A model generated the notes under the pieces. It did no database searches. It worked only from the letters and a program-made list of their open reading frames with translations, and was not told where the DNA came from. 64,000 nt of DNA, taken from Bemisia tabaci. Its lineage: Eukaryota > Arthropoda > Insecta > Hemiptera > Aleyrodidae. Below are positions 55,624 through 64,000 of this stretch, in pieces. Both the position numbers and the translations under genes were made by a program. The DNA lies in the NCBI RefSeq assembly GCF_918797505.1, contig NC_092802.1, positions 20,109,883 through 20,173,882 on the forward strand, in the 5' to 3' direction. The first letter of the stretch is position 1; each line of letters starts with the position of its first letter.

Positions 55624-55751
55624 CACTGAAAAAAAAGATTGGTAGAAATTATCATTCCTTCACGCTGTATTTCACACAGCGTTAATTTAGAGTCAATTCT
55701 GCCAGAAGAAAGGTAAACTTTACTATATACTACCAATTTTTTTTTTCAGTA
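55624..55751. mobile_element. Small CACTGAAAAAAA palindrome (128 bp)
   Basis: Ends CACTGAAAAAAAAGATTGGT and ACCAATTTTTTTTTTCAGT; no target duplication visible. Confidence 0.65.
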
Positions 55752-55849
55752 CACCGGAAACTGTACCAAAATCAACACAAAATGTGTATGCAATTAAAAC
55801 GCGTGTATGCATAATCTCCACTGTTAAAAACATGCAAAGTTATAGAAAT

Positions 55850-56056
55850 TATGCCCCCTCCCCTTCAAATATTCCACGAGGGATAATCTTGCGCTCTACC
55901 GTCCATGAAGTCCTATCCCCCTCAGTCCCTACTTAAGCCAGCCCCAGATAACTGATGTTTGAGACCATCAAGCTCGGGTCACCTGGCCGGGAGTCGAACC
56001 CGGGACCTCCTGATCACATGGCAAGCGCTGCAACCACTACACCACAGGAAGCCGAC
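55850..56056 (-). repeat. tRNA-derived SINE
   Basis: On the minus strand the head has an A box TGGTGTAGTGGTTGCAGCG and a B box GGTTCGACTCC inside a well-paired T-arm (CCGGG-TTCGACT-CCCGG). The acceptor stem does not pair, so it is not a working tRNA. An unrelated tail (about 130 bp, with TAGAGCGCAAGATTATCCC) follows as in SINEs. Confidence 0.7.
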
Positions 56057-56150
56057 TGTGAAGATCGGACGAGACATTAATTTGACAAAATGACTCATTT
56101 CACTATTGACCTTCGACAAAAGCATTGGTTTGCATTTTGTTGAAGCTATA

Positions 56151-56403
56151 CTGCCGCGCTAAGAAAAAACTCCGTATGGACATTCGAGAGTTGCCAAATT
56201 TCTGTAGATAAAACATGTATTTTTGCGGAAAGTTATAAATATTCCTCCCTGAAATTTTCAGATACTTTAGATAAAATTGCGAGCAAAATGATCTAAAAAA
56301 GTTGAGGGTAAATGTTCGCAATTTTCCAAGAAAACTCGGTTTTTATTGAAGTAAATTTCGCAACGTCTAAAGGCTCATACGGCGTTTTTCCTCAGCACGG
56401 CAG
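56151..56403. mobile_element. CTGCCGTGCTAAGG MITE with TATA duplication
   Basis: 253 bp; ends CTGCCGCGCTAAG and CTCAGCACGGCAG; flanked by TATA on both sides (56147-56150, 56404-56407). Confidence 0.85.
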
Positions 56404-57183
56404 TATAACGAACACCCGCCCGAACTCAGCGACGAGGATGCCACCTTAGCGACCCATTCTCTCGCCGAACTAAATGTGTATGCGAGCGTGCGCGGGAATT
56501 CCGGCCGCGGGATGGATGGCCATATTTTCAATCGCAACTGCAACAATTAACGATAATTAATTCCTGTGCCGAGTGGTGCAATGCTCTCGAATTTTTCACC
56601 GCTCGCTTCACGGTCCATCGGGCCATTCGTCACGGCAATGGCCGTGATCATGATAATGATAATGCTTGGGCGTAGTCAGTTTCGGGTGGAGGCTCCGTTG
56701 CCACGTCGCATCGTTCGTAAAACGCCCCGTATTCAGGATTCGAAGGGTGGAAATTCGAATCTGGTAGGCCCCATCACGGCTGTTGAGATTGGGCATGCCG
56801 TGTTTCTTGCTATGAAAAAACCTAAATGATTCAATTTGAACGATTTTTTACTCAGACTAGGGGGTTGCGCCCCTGGCCGTGATCGTAATAGCTCTATTTT
56901 GGGTTTCGGCGAACCGTGGTCCCTTCCCCCGGAGACGGATCAGGGTTGTCTAGTTTTTCTTTTCCTTTTGGGAAATCCTGATGAAATCCTGATTTTTCCT
57001 GAATTTTCACTGGTAAATCCTGATTTTATAAGTTTTCCAAATCCCGGTTTTTTGTGGAGGAAAATTAGGCAAACGTAACTTCACAAAAATAGCTCTATTA
57101 AAAAAATCCGATCGGACGGCCGACTTTACTCAAATCCTGATTTTACGACCGACTTTTCCTCAAATTCTGATAAAATCCTGAAT
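56404..57183. other. Unique interval
   Basis: An 88-codon frame on the plus strand (56566-56829) contains RVEAPLPRRIVRKTPRIQDS and NSNLVGPITAVEIGHAVFLA. I do not recognise it; it may be a small coding remnant. Repeated AATCCTGATTTT words occur at 56975-57180. Confidence 0.3.
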
Positions 57184-57494
57184 CAGGGTGGCAAAATTTC
57201 ATGAAAAATAAAATCTTGAAATTTCACGTGAAATATTTCATAAAATTTCAGAAATCTATGAAAGATATTGAAAAATACCGGTTCCTCTTCATGTTTCGCA
57301 TAATGTAGAAGTTGTGACTTTCCTTTATTTTTATGTGTTTGCGTGCGGGTTGTATACTCTAGCCCCTGTAAAATATGAAATATTTCACAGCCTCGTGTAA
57401 TTTTAGGAAATATTTCACAGCCTCGTGAAATTTCATGAAATATTTCACTGAGATTTCCAATCTTTCATTTCTTTCTTACGTTTAATGCCACTCT
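57184..57494. mobile_element. hAT-like MITE T (copy 3)
   Basis: CAGGGTGGCAAAATTTCATG to TTAATGCCACTCT, near-complete, with an internal ATTTCACAGCCTCGTG tandem at 57380-57427. It shows the uninterrupted site where element D sits in copy 2. Confidence 0.75.
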
Positions 57495-58011
57495 AATCCT
57501 GATTAACCTCAAATCCTGATGTTAGACACCCTGCGGTCACATTCATCGGCAACGCGGTGTTTCGTGACCACGGGTAATCGCCACCGCGGGCTATTTGTTT
57601 ACTGTCATTGCGAGTTTGCCGACACGGGAACGCACCCACACGACGGCACGGAGGGGCGCCCACAGACGCGGTGCACACTGACACACTGACAGAGTGACGG
57701 ACAGTCGCCGGCGTACATCCCCGGCTAACGTATGCACGGAACCCGGGAGCCATCGCACGCACCTCTCAGAGGAACCGCGCGCGGCCACCCTCGAATTCTT
57801 CAAAGGGTCTTCTAGCCTTTTAGCCGGGTTCAGTGTCTCGGTTTTTGTGGAGAGGATCCGAGGGTTGCTTCTTATCCCGGGATTAGTAAGAAAGCCGCAT
57901 TTTGAAACTCAAACGTGGATACCGATAAGAATAATTAAAATTGTTCATCACGATTTGACTTGTGGCGCCCCCCCCCCCCCCCCAAATTTCTAATTGAGAT
58001 GGATGGCTAAG
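57495..58011. other. Partly GC-rich unique interval
   Basis: GC-rich from 57540 to 57790, then a poly-C tract at 57968-57983. Overlapping frames on both strands show no motif. Confidence 0.3.
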
Positions 58012-58100
58012 GAGCCGTCCATAAATTGCGTAATACTTTGGGAGGGGGGGGGGGGGGGTTTAGAAGTGCCGAAGAGTGCGTTATGTAATTTAAGGACGGC
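58012..58100. repeat. CCGTCCATAAATT foldback with poly-G loop
   Basis: Ends GCCGTCCATAAATTGCGTAA and TATGTAATTTAAGGACGGC around a long G run. I recall similar short elements being widespread in invertebrates. A half copy is at 17792-17846. Confidence 0.65.
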
Positions 58101-58781
58101 ATTTAAGGAACAATACCGCCAATCTCCAAACTGACAATTTTGCAGGACAAAGAAGAAACTTTGCCATTTTTTAAATTTTGTCAGATTTGCAAATTTTTGT
58201 ATGCTTTACAGTATATTTACAGCGCTATATTACATGCGGAATTGGAAAAAAACTAAAAACATCAGATATTTTGTCAATGTCTAGGCAAATAGTTGATTAT
58301 TCTTACTTAGATAAAAATTTTGTCTCTTTTGCTAATTTTAGACAAAAAATTCTATTGCTTATGCAAAAGAGAGATCTCCAAAAGAATTAGCATTAGAGAA
58401 TAGTGTTTTAAACGCCTTTCAGCTGCCCGAATATTAACCTTAAAAATTGCAGCAGCACAATGCGCGCATCTTGGCGGAACATTGCTGTTGCGCTTTCATG
58501 CCTCGCGCCATCGCGCCTTCAATTTTGCAGACGCAACACAGACATCCATCGAGTACGAATAGTTGTATCTCTGCGCCGTCATCAAGAAGAGACTCATCAT
58601 GGGAAACCAAGGAGACTCGCGTTAACGCTGTGTGTTGTAGAAGCGACGCGAGGCCCCAGCAAAATACTAGAAAATAAAACTGCGTGCGACCTACGCTTAA
58701 ATTTGTAATTTAAATTATTAAATAATAAAACAATATTTAATTAAATTATTTTATTTAAGAACTAGATATTTAAAACATGAT
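58101..58781. other. Unique spacer
   Basis: Nothing recognised apart from AT-rich sequence that may include the 3' end of the gene at 59 kb. Confidence 0.3.
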
Positions 58782-58787
58782 TTTATT
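58782..58787 (-). promoter_or_regulatory. Candidate poly-A signal (AATAAA)
   Basis: AATAAA on the minus strand, about 280 bases after the stop codon of the exon at 59065-59343. Position and spacing fit a short 3' untranslated region. The motif is common in AT-rich DNA, so this is supportive only. Confidence 0.35.
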
Positions 58788-59064
58788 TGAAATAAAAAAA
58801 AACATATCATCTTTTTACAAACTTTCGTGATAACGACTGACACAACCGAATGTTTGGGAGCCAATTCCTGGGTGACGTACTAACAAGCACTTTTTAATGC
58901 AGGTTGTAGTACTGCCAATGTGATATAATCGATACCAATATCAGGTTAGATCAAAGTCAAGCATCATTTTCTTTCCGTTTAATGGATCAGTTGCGCCGAT
59001 CACAGAATGGTGTTTCGATGATTGGTTCTTAAAACTTAAGATGATCTGTACAAACGGCAACTTT

Positions 59065-59343
59065 TTACGTTCCATATATCAACCGAGGTATCACGCTTTG
59101 AAAAATCCGGTTAATGACGGCATCCACCAAGAAAGCGACACCCTTGGGTTCTCCCACCTTACCTTCTTCCGAGTTCACGTTGAGTAAACCAGCAGTGCAA
59201 ATGTGTGTCTCAGTGACTGGTGAAAGCAAGGCGAAGGAACCAAGGGTCTCATAATCGCGGTCGATGACGTCGTAAACGAAATTTTTCAGAGCGCAATTAT
59301 TGGTGTCTTGAGTAATAGTGAACGTAGAAAGTGTCCGTTCAGA
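59065..59343 (-). CDS. Candidate terminal exon of an unrecognised host gene
   Basis: On the minus strand the frame is open for 92 codons from acceptor ATCAG (ending at 59344) to a TAA at 59067-59065. It lacks an ATG at its start, as a last exon would. The peptide includes NNCALKNFVYDVIDRDYETL, then GSFALLSPVTETHICTAGLL, GKVGEPKGVAFLVDAVINRI and FQSVIPRLIYGT. Composition and the balanced, GC-richer codons contrast sharply with its surroundings, so I think it is real coding sequence. I do not recognise the family; an exapted viral or transposon gene cannot be excluded. An AATAAA lies about 280 bases downstream. The 59383-59696 palindromic element sits only about 40 bases upstream of the acceptor, in the presumed intron. 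No partner exon was identified. Confidence 0.5.
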   Translation of the reverse strand, partial: SERTLSTFTITQDTNNCALKNFVYDVIDRDYETLGSFALLSPVTETHICTAGLLNVNSEEGKVGEPKGVAFLVDAVINRIFQSVIPRLIYGT

Positions 59344-59382
59344 CTGATCTTATTATTTTTAGCCACACAACAAGCAAAAGGC

Positions 59383-59696
59383 CAACACACGATTCTGAGA
59401 CTAGCGCAATTGACCTATTATCTTACACTGAAAAAAAAACACATTGGATCTAGAGTCCAGACTCTTAAAAACATCGACAAGAAAAAGTACTCTTAATTCA
59501 ATCACAATCTAGCTTAAATCAAGAACCAAGCCGCTCAATTTAAGCGGATTTCAATTTCATTCAAACAAAAATCCGATTGAATCAATAGTATTTTTTCTTG
59601 TCAATGTTTTCAAGAATCTGGACTCTAGAGCCAATGTGTTTTTTTTTCCAGTGCAACACACGATTCTGAGACCAGCGCAACTGACCTATTATCTTA
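59383..59696. mobile_element. 228-bp CACTG palindrome with 43-bp flanking duplication
   Basis: Element 59426-59653. The 43 bases before (59383-59425) and after (59654-59696) are the same sequence with 2 mismatches (landmarks CAACACACGATTCTGAGA and TGACCTATTATCTTA). Confidence 0.9.
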
Positions 59697-60109
59697 CGGT
59701 ACCGCTGACCAAAATATCATGCTAGGGCAGAATTTTCTCTCCGCTTAGTGAATATTTATGAGGTCAAAAGGTAGGCAAATGCGACACCCCGGGATCCGTG
59801 TACACAACTAAAAACTCCGAGGGGGGGGGGGGGGTGCAATTAATGCCGCAGAGGGGCGGGAAAGCTGTGAAATCGAGAATTAACGGTTATTAGCTCGTCT
59901 GCCGTGTACGATGCCGTGCTGAGGAAGAACAGCATAACCCCCGAGTAAATACTGCGGGTATATAAGCGGTTTTGGCCTACGGCGCACGTGCGGCACCCCA
60001 ACCTCCGGGTTAAAGAGGAAGCAGAATTAAAGACGGAAGGTGGGAGTCATGCAAAGGTGGGAAGTTGGTGATTCAGCCCTCGCGCAGCGATGCCGAGCTT
60101 TGGTATCTG
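59697..60109. other. Unique spacer
   Basis: A poly-G run at about 59821-59834 and a short relative of the CTGCCGTGC tip near 59913 (GCCGTGCTGAGGAAGAAC). No gene seen. Confidence 0.35.
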
Positions 60110-60176
60110 TTCGTTTAGTCGCGGACAAAGAAACAATTTCTACTGCAAAACAGTCAATAAAAGAAGTTAATAATTC
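60110..60176. repeat. Short duplicated segment, copy 1
   Basis: GACAAAGAAACAATTTCTAC and AAACAGTCAATAAAAGAAGT recur, slightly changed, at 60672-60745. On the plus strand the copy is open (DKETISTAKQSIKEVNNS), but the second copy has a stop soon after. Confidence 0.6.
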
Positions 60177-60471
60177 TGTTATAATATCTCTAAAAAAAGA
60201 AGGCAGAGAACACTGGAAAAAAAGCACATTGGATCTAGAGTCCAGACTCTTGAAAACATTGACAAGAAAAAGGACTCTTGATTCAATCAGATTTCAGCTT
60301 AAATCAAGAGGAAATCCGCTCAAATTAAGAGGCTTGGTTCTTGATTTAAGCTTAAATCTGATTGAATCAAGAGTGTTTTTTCTTGTCGATGTTTTTAAGA
60401 GTCTGGACTCTAGATCCAATGTGTTTTTTTTTCCAGTGTGTTATAATATCTCTAAAAAAGAAGGCAGAGAA
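60177..60471. mobile_element. 228-bp CACTGG palindrome with 34-bp flanking duplication
   Basis: Element 60211-60438. Flanks 60177-60210 and 60439-60471 both read TGTTATAATATCTCTAAAA... GAAGGCAGAGAA, differing only by one A in a homopolymer. The element is stop-free in the frame that crosses it. Confidence 0.92.
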
Positions 60472-60626
60472 TTTTAAAATCCCTGTTCTTTTAGATAATC
60501 ATCGTATTATCTAACTTTACCATGTAAAGTTAATGCAATTTGTTTAGTTTTAGTTTTAAACCACGTAGAAAGATGCAAGGAAATACTTGTAGTAGTTACG
60601 TTATATTCAAATAGAATTCCTTCAAA

Positions 60627-60666
60627 AAAAAATAAATAAATAAATAAATAAATAAATAAAAAAAAA
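60627..60666. repeat. AAAT microsatellite
   Basis: Tandem AAAT repeated about seven times within an A-rich tract. Confidence 0.9.
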
Positions 60667-60671
60667 ACTGT

Positions 60672-60745
60672 TCCTTTAGTCACGGACAGAGAAACAATGT
60701 CTATTGCAAAACAGTCATTAAAAGAAGTTAATAATAGATAATTAT
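60672..60745. repeat. Short duplicated segment, copy 2
   Basis: Second copy of 60110-60176 (562 bases away), without the CACTGG insertion. Confidence 0.6.
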
Positions 60746-60970
60746 AATTTTGCATAATTAAGAAAGGATAATCTTAAACCGGAGAAAAAATCTCTTGGAT
60801 ACAGAGTCCAGCACGCTGATTGGTGAAATTGATAGACAAAGCGATGGATAAAGAAGACATGAGGAGTGTAGATAGCGATCTTATTGGTTGAAATGAGTGG
60901 TTCTTATAGACTAATGGAGAAAATGATGGACTAGCTTTTGGGTGTCAACGCAACACCACAGCAGGGACCG

Positions 60971-61134
60971 CAGTGGCTAGGCGTGTATGTTCGATTTTCG
61001 ATATTTCCCCATTTGAAGCTATGGTAAAGGATCGATCATTAAGGTGTTCGTTGTGAAAACCCTGTACATCGATCCTTTATCGTATATTTAAATGTCAGAT
61101 CGAGCAATATGCCGCAAAGCACGCCAGGCCACTG
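60971..61134. mobile_element. hAT-like MITE, relative of 533-697
   Basis: 164 bp with CAGTGGCTAGGCGTG and GCCAGGCCACTG ends, central AAGGTGTTCGTTGTGAA. The 8 bases on each side do not match, so the flanks have changed. Confidence 0.7.
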
Positions 61135-61319
61135 GTTCCATCGCTTCCAATGGAACACCGAAAATTTGTGCCTTCGAAATTCGTATCTTCTTAAATGCAG
61201 GTCCATTCACTCTAAATGAGCGAACATGGATAACTTTCCTTGATTTTCTATGAAAAAATATTTTATCTGGAGAAACGAGGCAACGTTAGAATGCTCATGC
61301 GGTTTCGAAACACAATATG

Positions 61320-61500
61320 GGCTTTTAAAGCTCCATTATTCGATGCAAACACAGTGCGGCCAGCGTTACACGCATAGTAGCGCCTGCAAGACTGGGAGAA
61401 TACTTCTCGCATTGCGCCAAACGCGGTGCAGTCGATCACAAGAATACTTCACGCATTGCACGCACAGCACGGTGCGCGGTTTAATCGTTGAACTTGAAAC
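61320..61500. repeat. Diverged minisatellite shared with 46731-46935
   Basis: AACACAGTGCGGCCAGCGT, GCGCCTGCAAGACTG, GAATACTTCACGCATTGC; about two irregular units. The hAT-like ends found at 46 kb are not seen around it. Confidence 0.65.
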
Positions 61501-61668
61501 GCTTTGTGCAGAAAGGACGTTTCTTGATAGCAGTGTCTCGGGATCTTTGCTAACGTTTCATACATTAAATTTTAAACAAATACATGGAATTTTTTGAAAC
61601 TCGTACTGGATTTTCTTTATGATTTTACGACGCTGAAAACTAAAAATTTCAGAAACTTTCGCCGAATA

Positions 61669-61897
61669 CACTCGAAAAAAAAAACACATTGGATCTAGAG
61701 TCCAGTCTCTTAACAACATCGACATGAAAACATACTCTTGATTCAATCGGATTTTTGCTTAAATCAAGAACCAAGCATCTTAATTTGAGCGGATTTCCTT
61801 TTGATTTAAGCAAAAATCTGATTGAATCAAGAGTATTTTTTCTTGTCAATGTTTTCAAGAGTCTGGACTCTAGATCCAATGTGTTTTTTTTCCAGTG
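61669..61897. mobile_element. CACTGG-family palindrome without long duplication
   Basis: 229 bp, left tip CACTCGAAAAAA (diverged), right tip TTCCAGTG. The 50 bases on each side are unrelated. Confidence 0.85.
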
Positions 61898-62590
61898 TAG
61901 CACGAAAACGTTCGATTTCCATCACCGGAACGTTTGGTTCACTAGATTCAAAAATTGCCATTTCTTAACGTCTCTTGAAGAAAACTTATTCTTTCGGGAT
62001 GATTTGGCTGCGGTGGGCGCAGAGGGTAACTTGGAATGATTTATGCCGGAACTGTCAGTTCCTCTTCGCCTTACGCCCTTAGTTATTGACTCCGAGCGTT
62101 TTTATCTGCACGCAGCCTTAAGTGAGCCGCCGGATTTAAGGGATTTTCTCGTGGGTTGCTTCTTCTGCAATATTTTAGCCGCGCTCGCCACCGCACCGCA
62201 CCGCTGCCGGTAAATTTTCAGCCCTCCTGTCCGAGCCGATCTTTCATTTTTGCTTAAGCTGCTTAACGTTGACTTAAAGTTGCCGCGGCTGCGGCTGAAC
62301 AGATCCTCTCGTGTAAGCAACGGAATGAGCTTGTACTTACTTTAAAAGCCTGCTTGTTTATTTGTAAGGATTTGTTAGGAAGAAATTTGTCTGGTAAACG
62401 TTCACTGTGGTATTGGTTGTTAAATATAAACTTTGAAAGGTTGAAAAAATGGTGTGAATGTAAGGGTTAAGACCTTTTTTGTGTTCTTTTTTTAAGTTAT
62501 GTCTGTGAGAATTTCAGGTTGAAAATAAGTTACGAAGGGAGAGTGGTATCAAAATTTTGTCTTAATCAACGCTCAAAAGGCACAAAATAA
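61898..62590. other. Unique interval
   Basis: Moderate GC, no recognised gene. A 73-codon minus-strand frame (62102-62320) has no motif. Confidence 0.3.
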
Positions 62591-62976
62591 CGCAGGACGT
62601 TTCGGTATCTCACGACATCTCGCTGGCGCTGGTAAAAAAAACACATTGGATCTAGAGTCCAGACTCTTAAAAACATCGACAAGAAAAAATACTCTTGAAT
62701 CAATCATATTTAAGCTTAAATCAAGAACCAAGCCTCTTAATTTGAGCGGATTTCTTTTTGATTTAAGCTTAAATCTGATTGAATCAAGAGTCCTTTTTCT
62801 TGTCAATATTTTCAAGAGTCTGGAATCTAGATCCAATGTGTTTTTTTTTCCAGTGCATTATCAACTGCTAAAAAGTAAAATAAAATAAGTAAAACAAACG
62901 ATTTTTTTAATTTTTGTGTTACTTTTTAGCGGTTGATAACGGTGTCGTGGGATACCGAAACGTGAAACGTCCTGCG
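62591..62976. repeat. Foldback element with a nested CACTGG palindrome
   Basis: Left CGCAGGACGTTTCGGTATCT and CACGACAT; right mirrored GTGTCGTGGGATACCGAAAC and ACGTCCTGCG. Inner arms TTATCAACTGCTAAAAAGTA / TACTTTTTAGCGGTTGATAA. The left arm is interrupted by the element at 62627-62855. Confidence 0.75.
62627..62855. mobile_element. CACTGG-family palindrome in a foldback, no long duplication
   Basis: Left tip CGCTGGTAAAAAA (diverged), right tip TTCCAGTG. The uninterrupted opposite arm shows CACCGTTATCAACC where this arm has CACGACATCT|...|ATTATCAACTG. At most a few bases were gained and no long duplication is present. Confidence 0.8.
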
Positions 62977-63441
62977 AAATTTTGTTTGTATTAAGTCTTG
63001 TTTCCACCGTTTTTCGTTTTCATCCTACGATTTCTGTTTTGGGCTGAATTTGTGGGTCTTTGTTTCTCTGAACGGCCAGCTCCCAAATAACGTAGATCAA
63101 GTGACACTGCCGACGCAATCCAGACGCGGCCGAGGGAGCGGTTCGCGAGAGGGGGAGGGGGTGTCAAAACCGCGAAACGCTCAAGTCCCGCGGCCCAAGA
63201 CGAAATCCGCACCGCGTCGGCGGAGAGAATAAAACTTCGTCGCGCCCGGCCGTCGAGAAGTGCAAGTGCACTTAGTCGTGACAACAAATGTCACTTAGAG
63301 CCTGCCCGGGTTCACAGTTCGATTCTGTTTTGATTCGACCCCCGATCCTACCCCCTCCCCCCTTTTGGTGTATTTTCCTTCGCCCGGACTCCCCCTACGC
63401 GAGCGTCGATCTTGAAGAACTAGCGTTCTGCATATCGGGAG
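62977..63441. other. CpG-rich interval
   Basis: 63110-63260 is CpG-rich (GACGCGGCCGAGGGAGCG; CCGCACCGCGTCGGCGG) and could be a promoter of a plus-strand gene; there is no direct evidence. Confidence 0.3.
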
Positions 63442-63786
63442 ATGAATGATTTAAGGCATCGGATTTTTTGTTCCGTTGAGATTGGGGAGAGCGAAAAAAT
63501 TGAACGGATTTTCCAGAATCAGCCTAGAGTCCCTATTCCTAAGAGGAAAGCTATTACGAATCAATTTCTGGTTAGTGCCCGTATTCTAGGCCTTCATAGT
63601 GTCACAAGCGGGAGTAAGGATTACATTGTCACCGATTGCAAAGATTATAAACTGGAATGGACCGGGGAATGGGGGGCACGGCAAGGAACTAATAAAAAAG
63701 AGGTAACGGAGACAGGGATTCGAAAATGGGTTGATCAACAATTACGAAAAACGTCCAATTTGTGTAATTTTTATTCCCATTTGTGA
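63442..63786 (+). CDS. Unrecognised small open reading frame
   Basis: 114 codons from ATG 63442 to TGA. The peptide has KIERIFQNQPRVPIPKRKAI, NQFLVSARILGLHSVTSGSK, DYIVTDCKDYKLEWTGEWG and a lysine-rich tail ending WVDQQLRKTS. Varied composition without low complexity makes it look coding, and a CpG-rich block precedes it. It stops 22 bases before element A begins, so a longer gene may have been cut. No family recognised; possibly a transposon or virus-derived remnant, possibly chance. Confidence 0.35.
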   Translation: MNDLRHRIFCSVEIGESEKIERIFQNQPRVPIPKRKAITNQFLVSARILGLHSVTSGSKDYIVTDCKDYKLEWTGEWGARQGTNKKEVTETGIRKWVDQQLRKTSNLCNFYSHL

Positions 63787-63808
63787 CATCCATGAGCCGC
63801 GTTGTCTT

Positions 63809-64000
63809 AATGGACCACTAGACAAGGTAAACATTTCAGCATTCTGATACATATTTATTCACCAAAATTCCACGTAAAACACGATACGCACAACGAAAAT
63901 TATCGAAATCAACTCCTTTCAAAGATATTTAACGATTCTTGATGCGTAAATTCAAACCACCCGCTCATGAAAACTCAATGCTCTGCGTGATTCACATCGT
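63809..64000. mobile_element. Foldback element A (copy 3), cut by window end
   Basis: AATGGACCACTAGACAAGG start, then the GCATTCTGATACAT, CACGTAAAACACGAT and GAAAACTCAATGCTCTG blocks in the same order as copies 1 and 2. Confidence 0.8.

Noticed and set aside
45282..62888. A protein family repeated in five places (LDSRLLKTSTRK / LDSRSNVFF peptides on both strands)
   Set aside because: These frames lie wholly inside the CACTGG palindrome and occur on both strands because the arms are complementary; no start, splice or domain evidence for a gene.

Overview
The window is non-coding-rich eukaryotic DNA, almost certainly from an arthropod and probably an insect. It has short exons with GT-AG introns, many palindromic MITEs, non-LTR retrotransposon debris, tRNA-derived SINE heads and frequent poly-C/poly-G runs. 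A hemipteran such as a whitefly is my guess from the overall look of the repeats; nothing here proves it. There are no operons, CRISPR arrays or prokaryotic signals. A 500-base run of N (39794-40293) marks an assembly gap.

Host coding content is sparse. The best case is a minus-strand gene with three exons (13962-14205, 13045-13295, 9007-9175). Their splice sites and reading phases agree across both introns, and the predicted protein resembles DUF4806-type insect proteins. Its 3.9 kb intron carries a truncated non-LTR retrotransposon, a 481-bp foldback and an inverted repeat pair. Other candidate host exons are 1-260 (minus, runs off the window edge), 59065-59343 (minus, terminal exon with a poly-A signal) and, more weakly, 26650-26746 (minus) and 63442-63786 (plus). 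None of these has a recognised function.

Layout: 0.5-3.4 kb holds a hAT-like MITE and a three-level nest of foldback elements. 3.66-6.95 kb is a 3.3 kb element with about 0.7 kb terminal inverted repeats (TIRs) around a decayed zinc-ligand-rich gene. 9-14.2 kb is the DUF4806-like gene. 14.4-24.6 kb contains TIR elements, an RTE-like reverse transcriptase fragment and a 2.9 kb element with GC-rich arms. 24.6-34.6 kb has foldbacks, a 3.3 kb TIR element with a cysteine-cluster coding remnant, and tandem repeats. 34.6-40 kb is mostly featureless. 41-49 kb is dense in MITEs. 50.2-52.6 kb is unusually free of repeats and may hold a 5' exon. 52.6-64 kb is again a mosaic of MITEs around the 59 kb exon.

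The most unusual signal is a 227-229 bp fully palindromic element with CACTGGAAAAAA ends, present five times between 45.3 and 62.9 kb. Three copies are flanked by exceptionally long direct duplications of unique target sequence (about 50, 43 and 34 bp); two copies are not. Long variable duplications are not what a cut-and-paste TIR transposon normally leaves. The window also lets several elements be dated and typed by empty-site logic: TTAA, TA, 4-bp and 8-bp target duplications can be read directly by comparing filled and empty copies.
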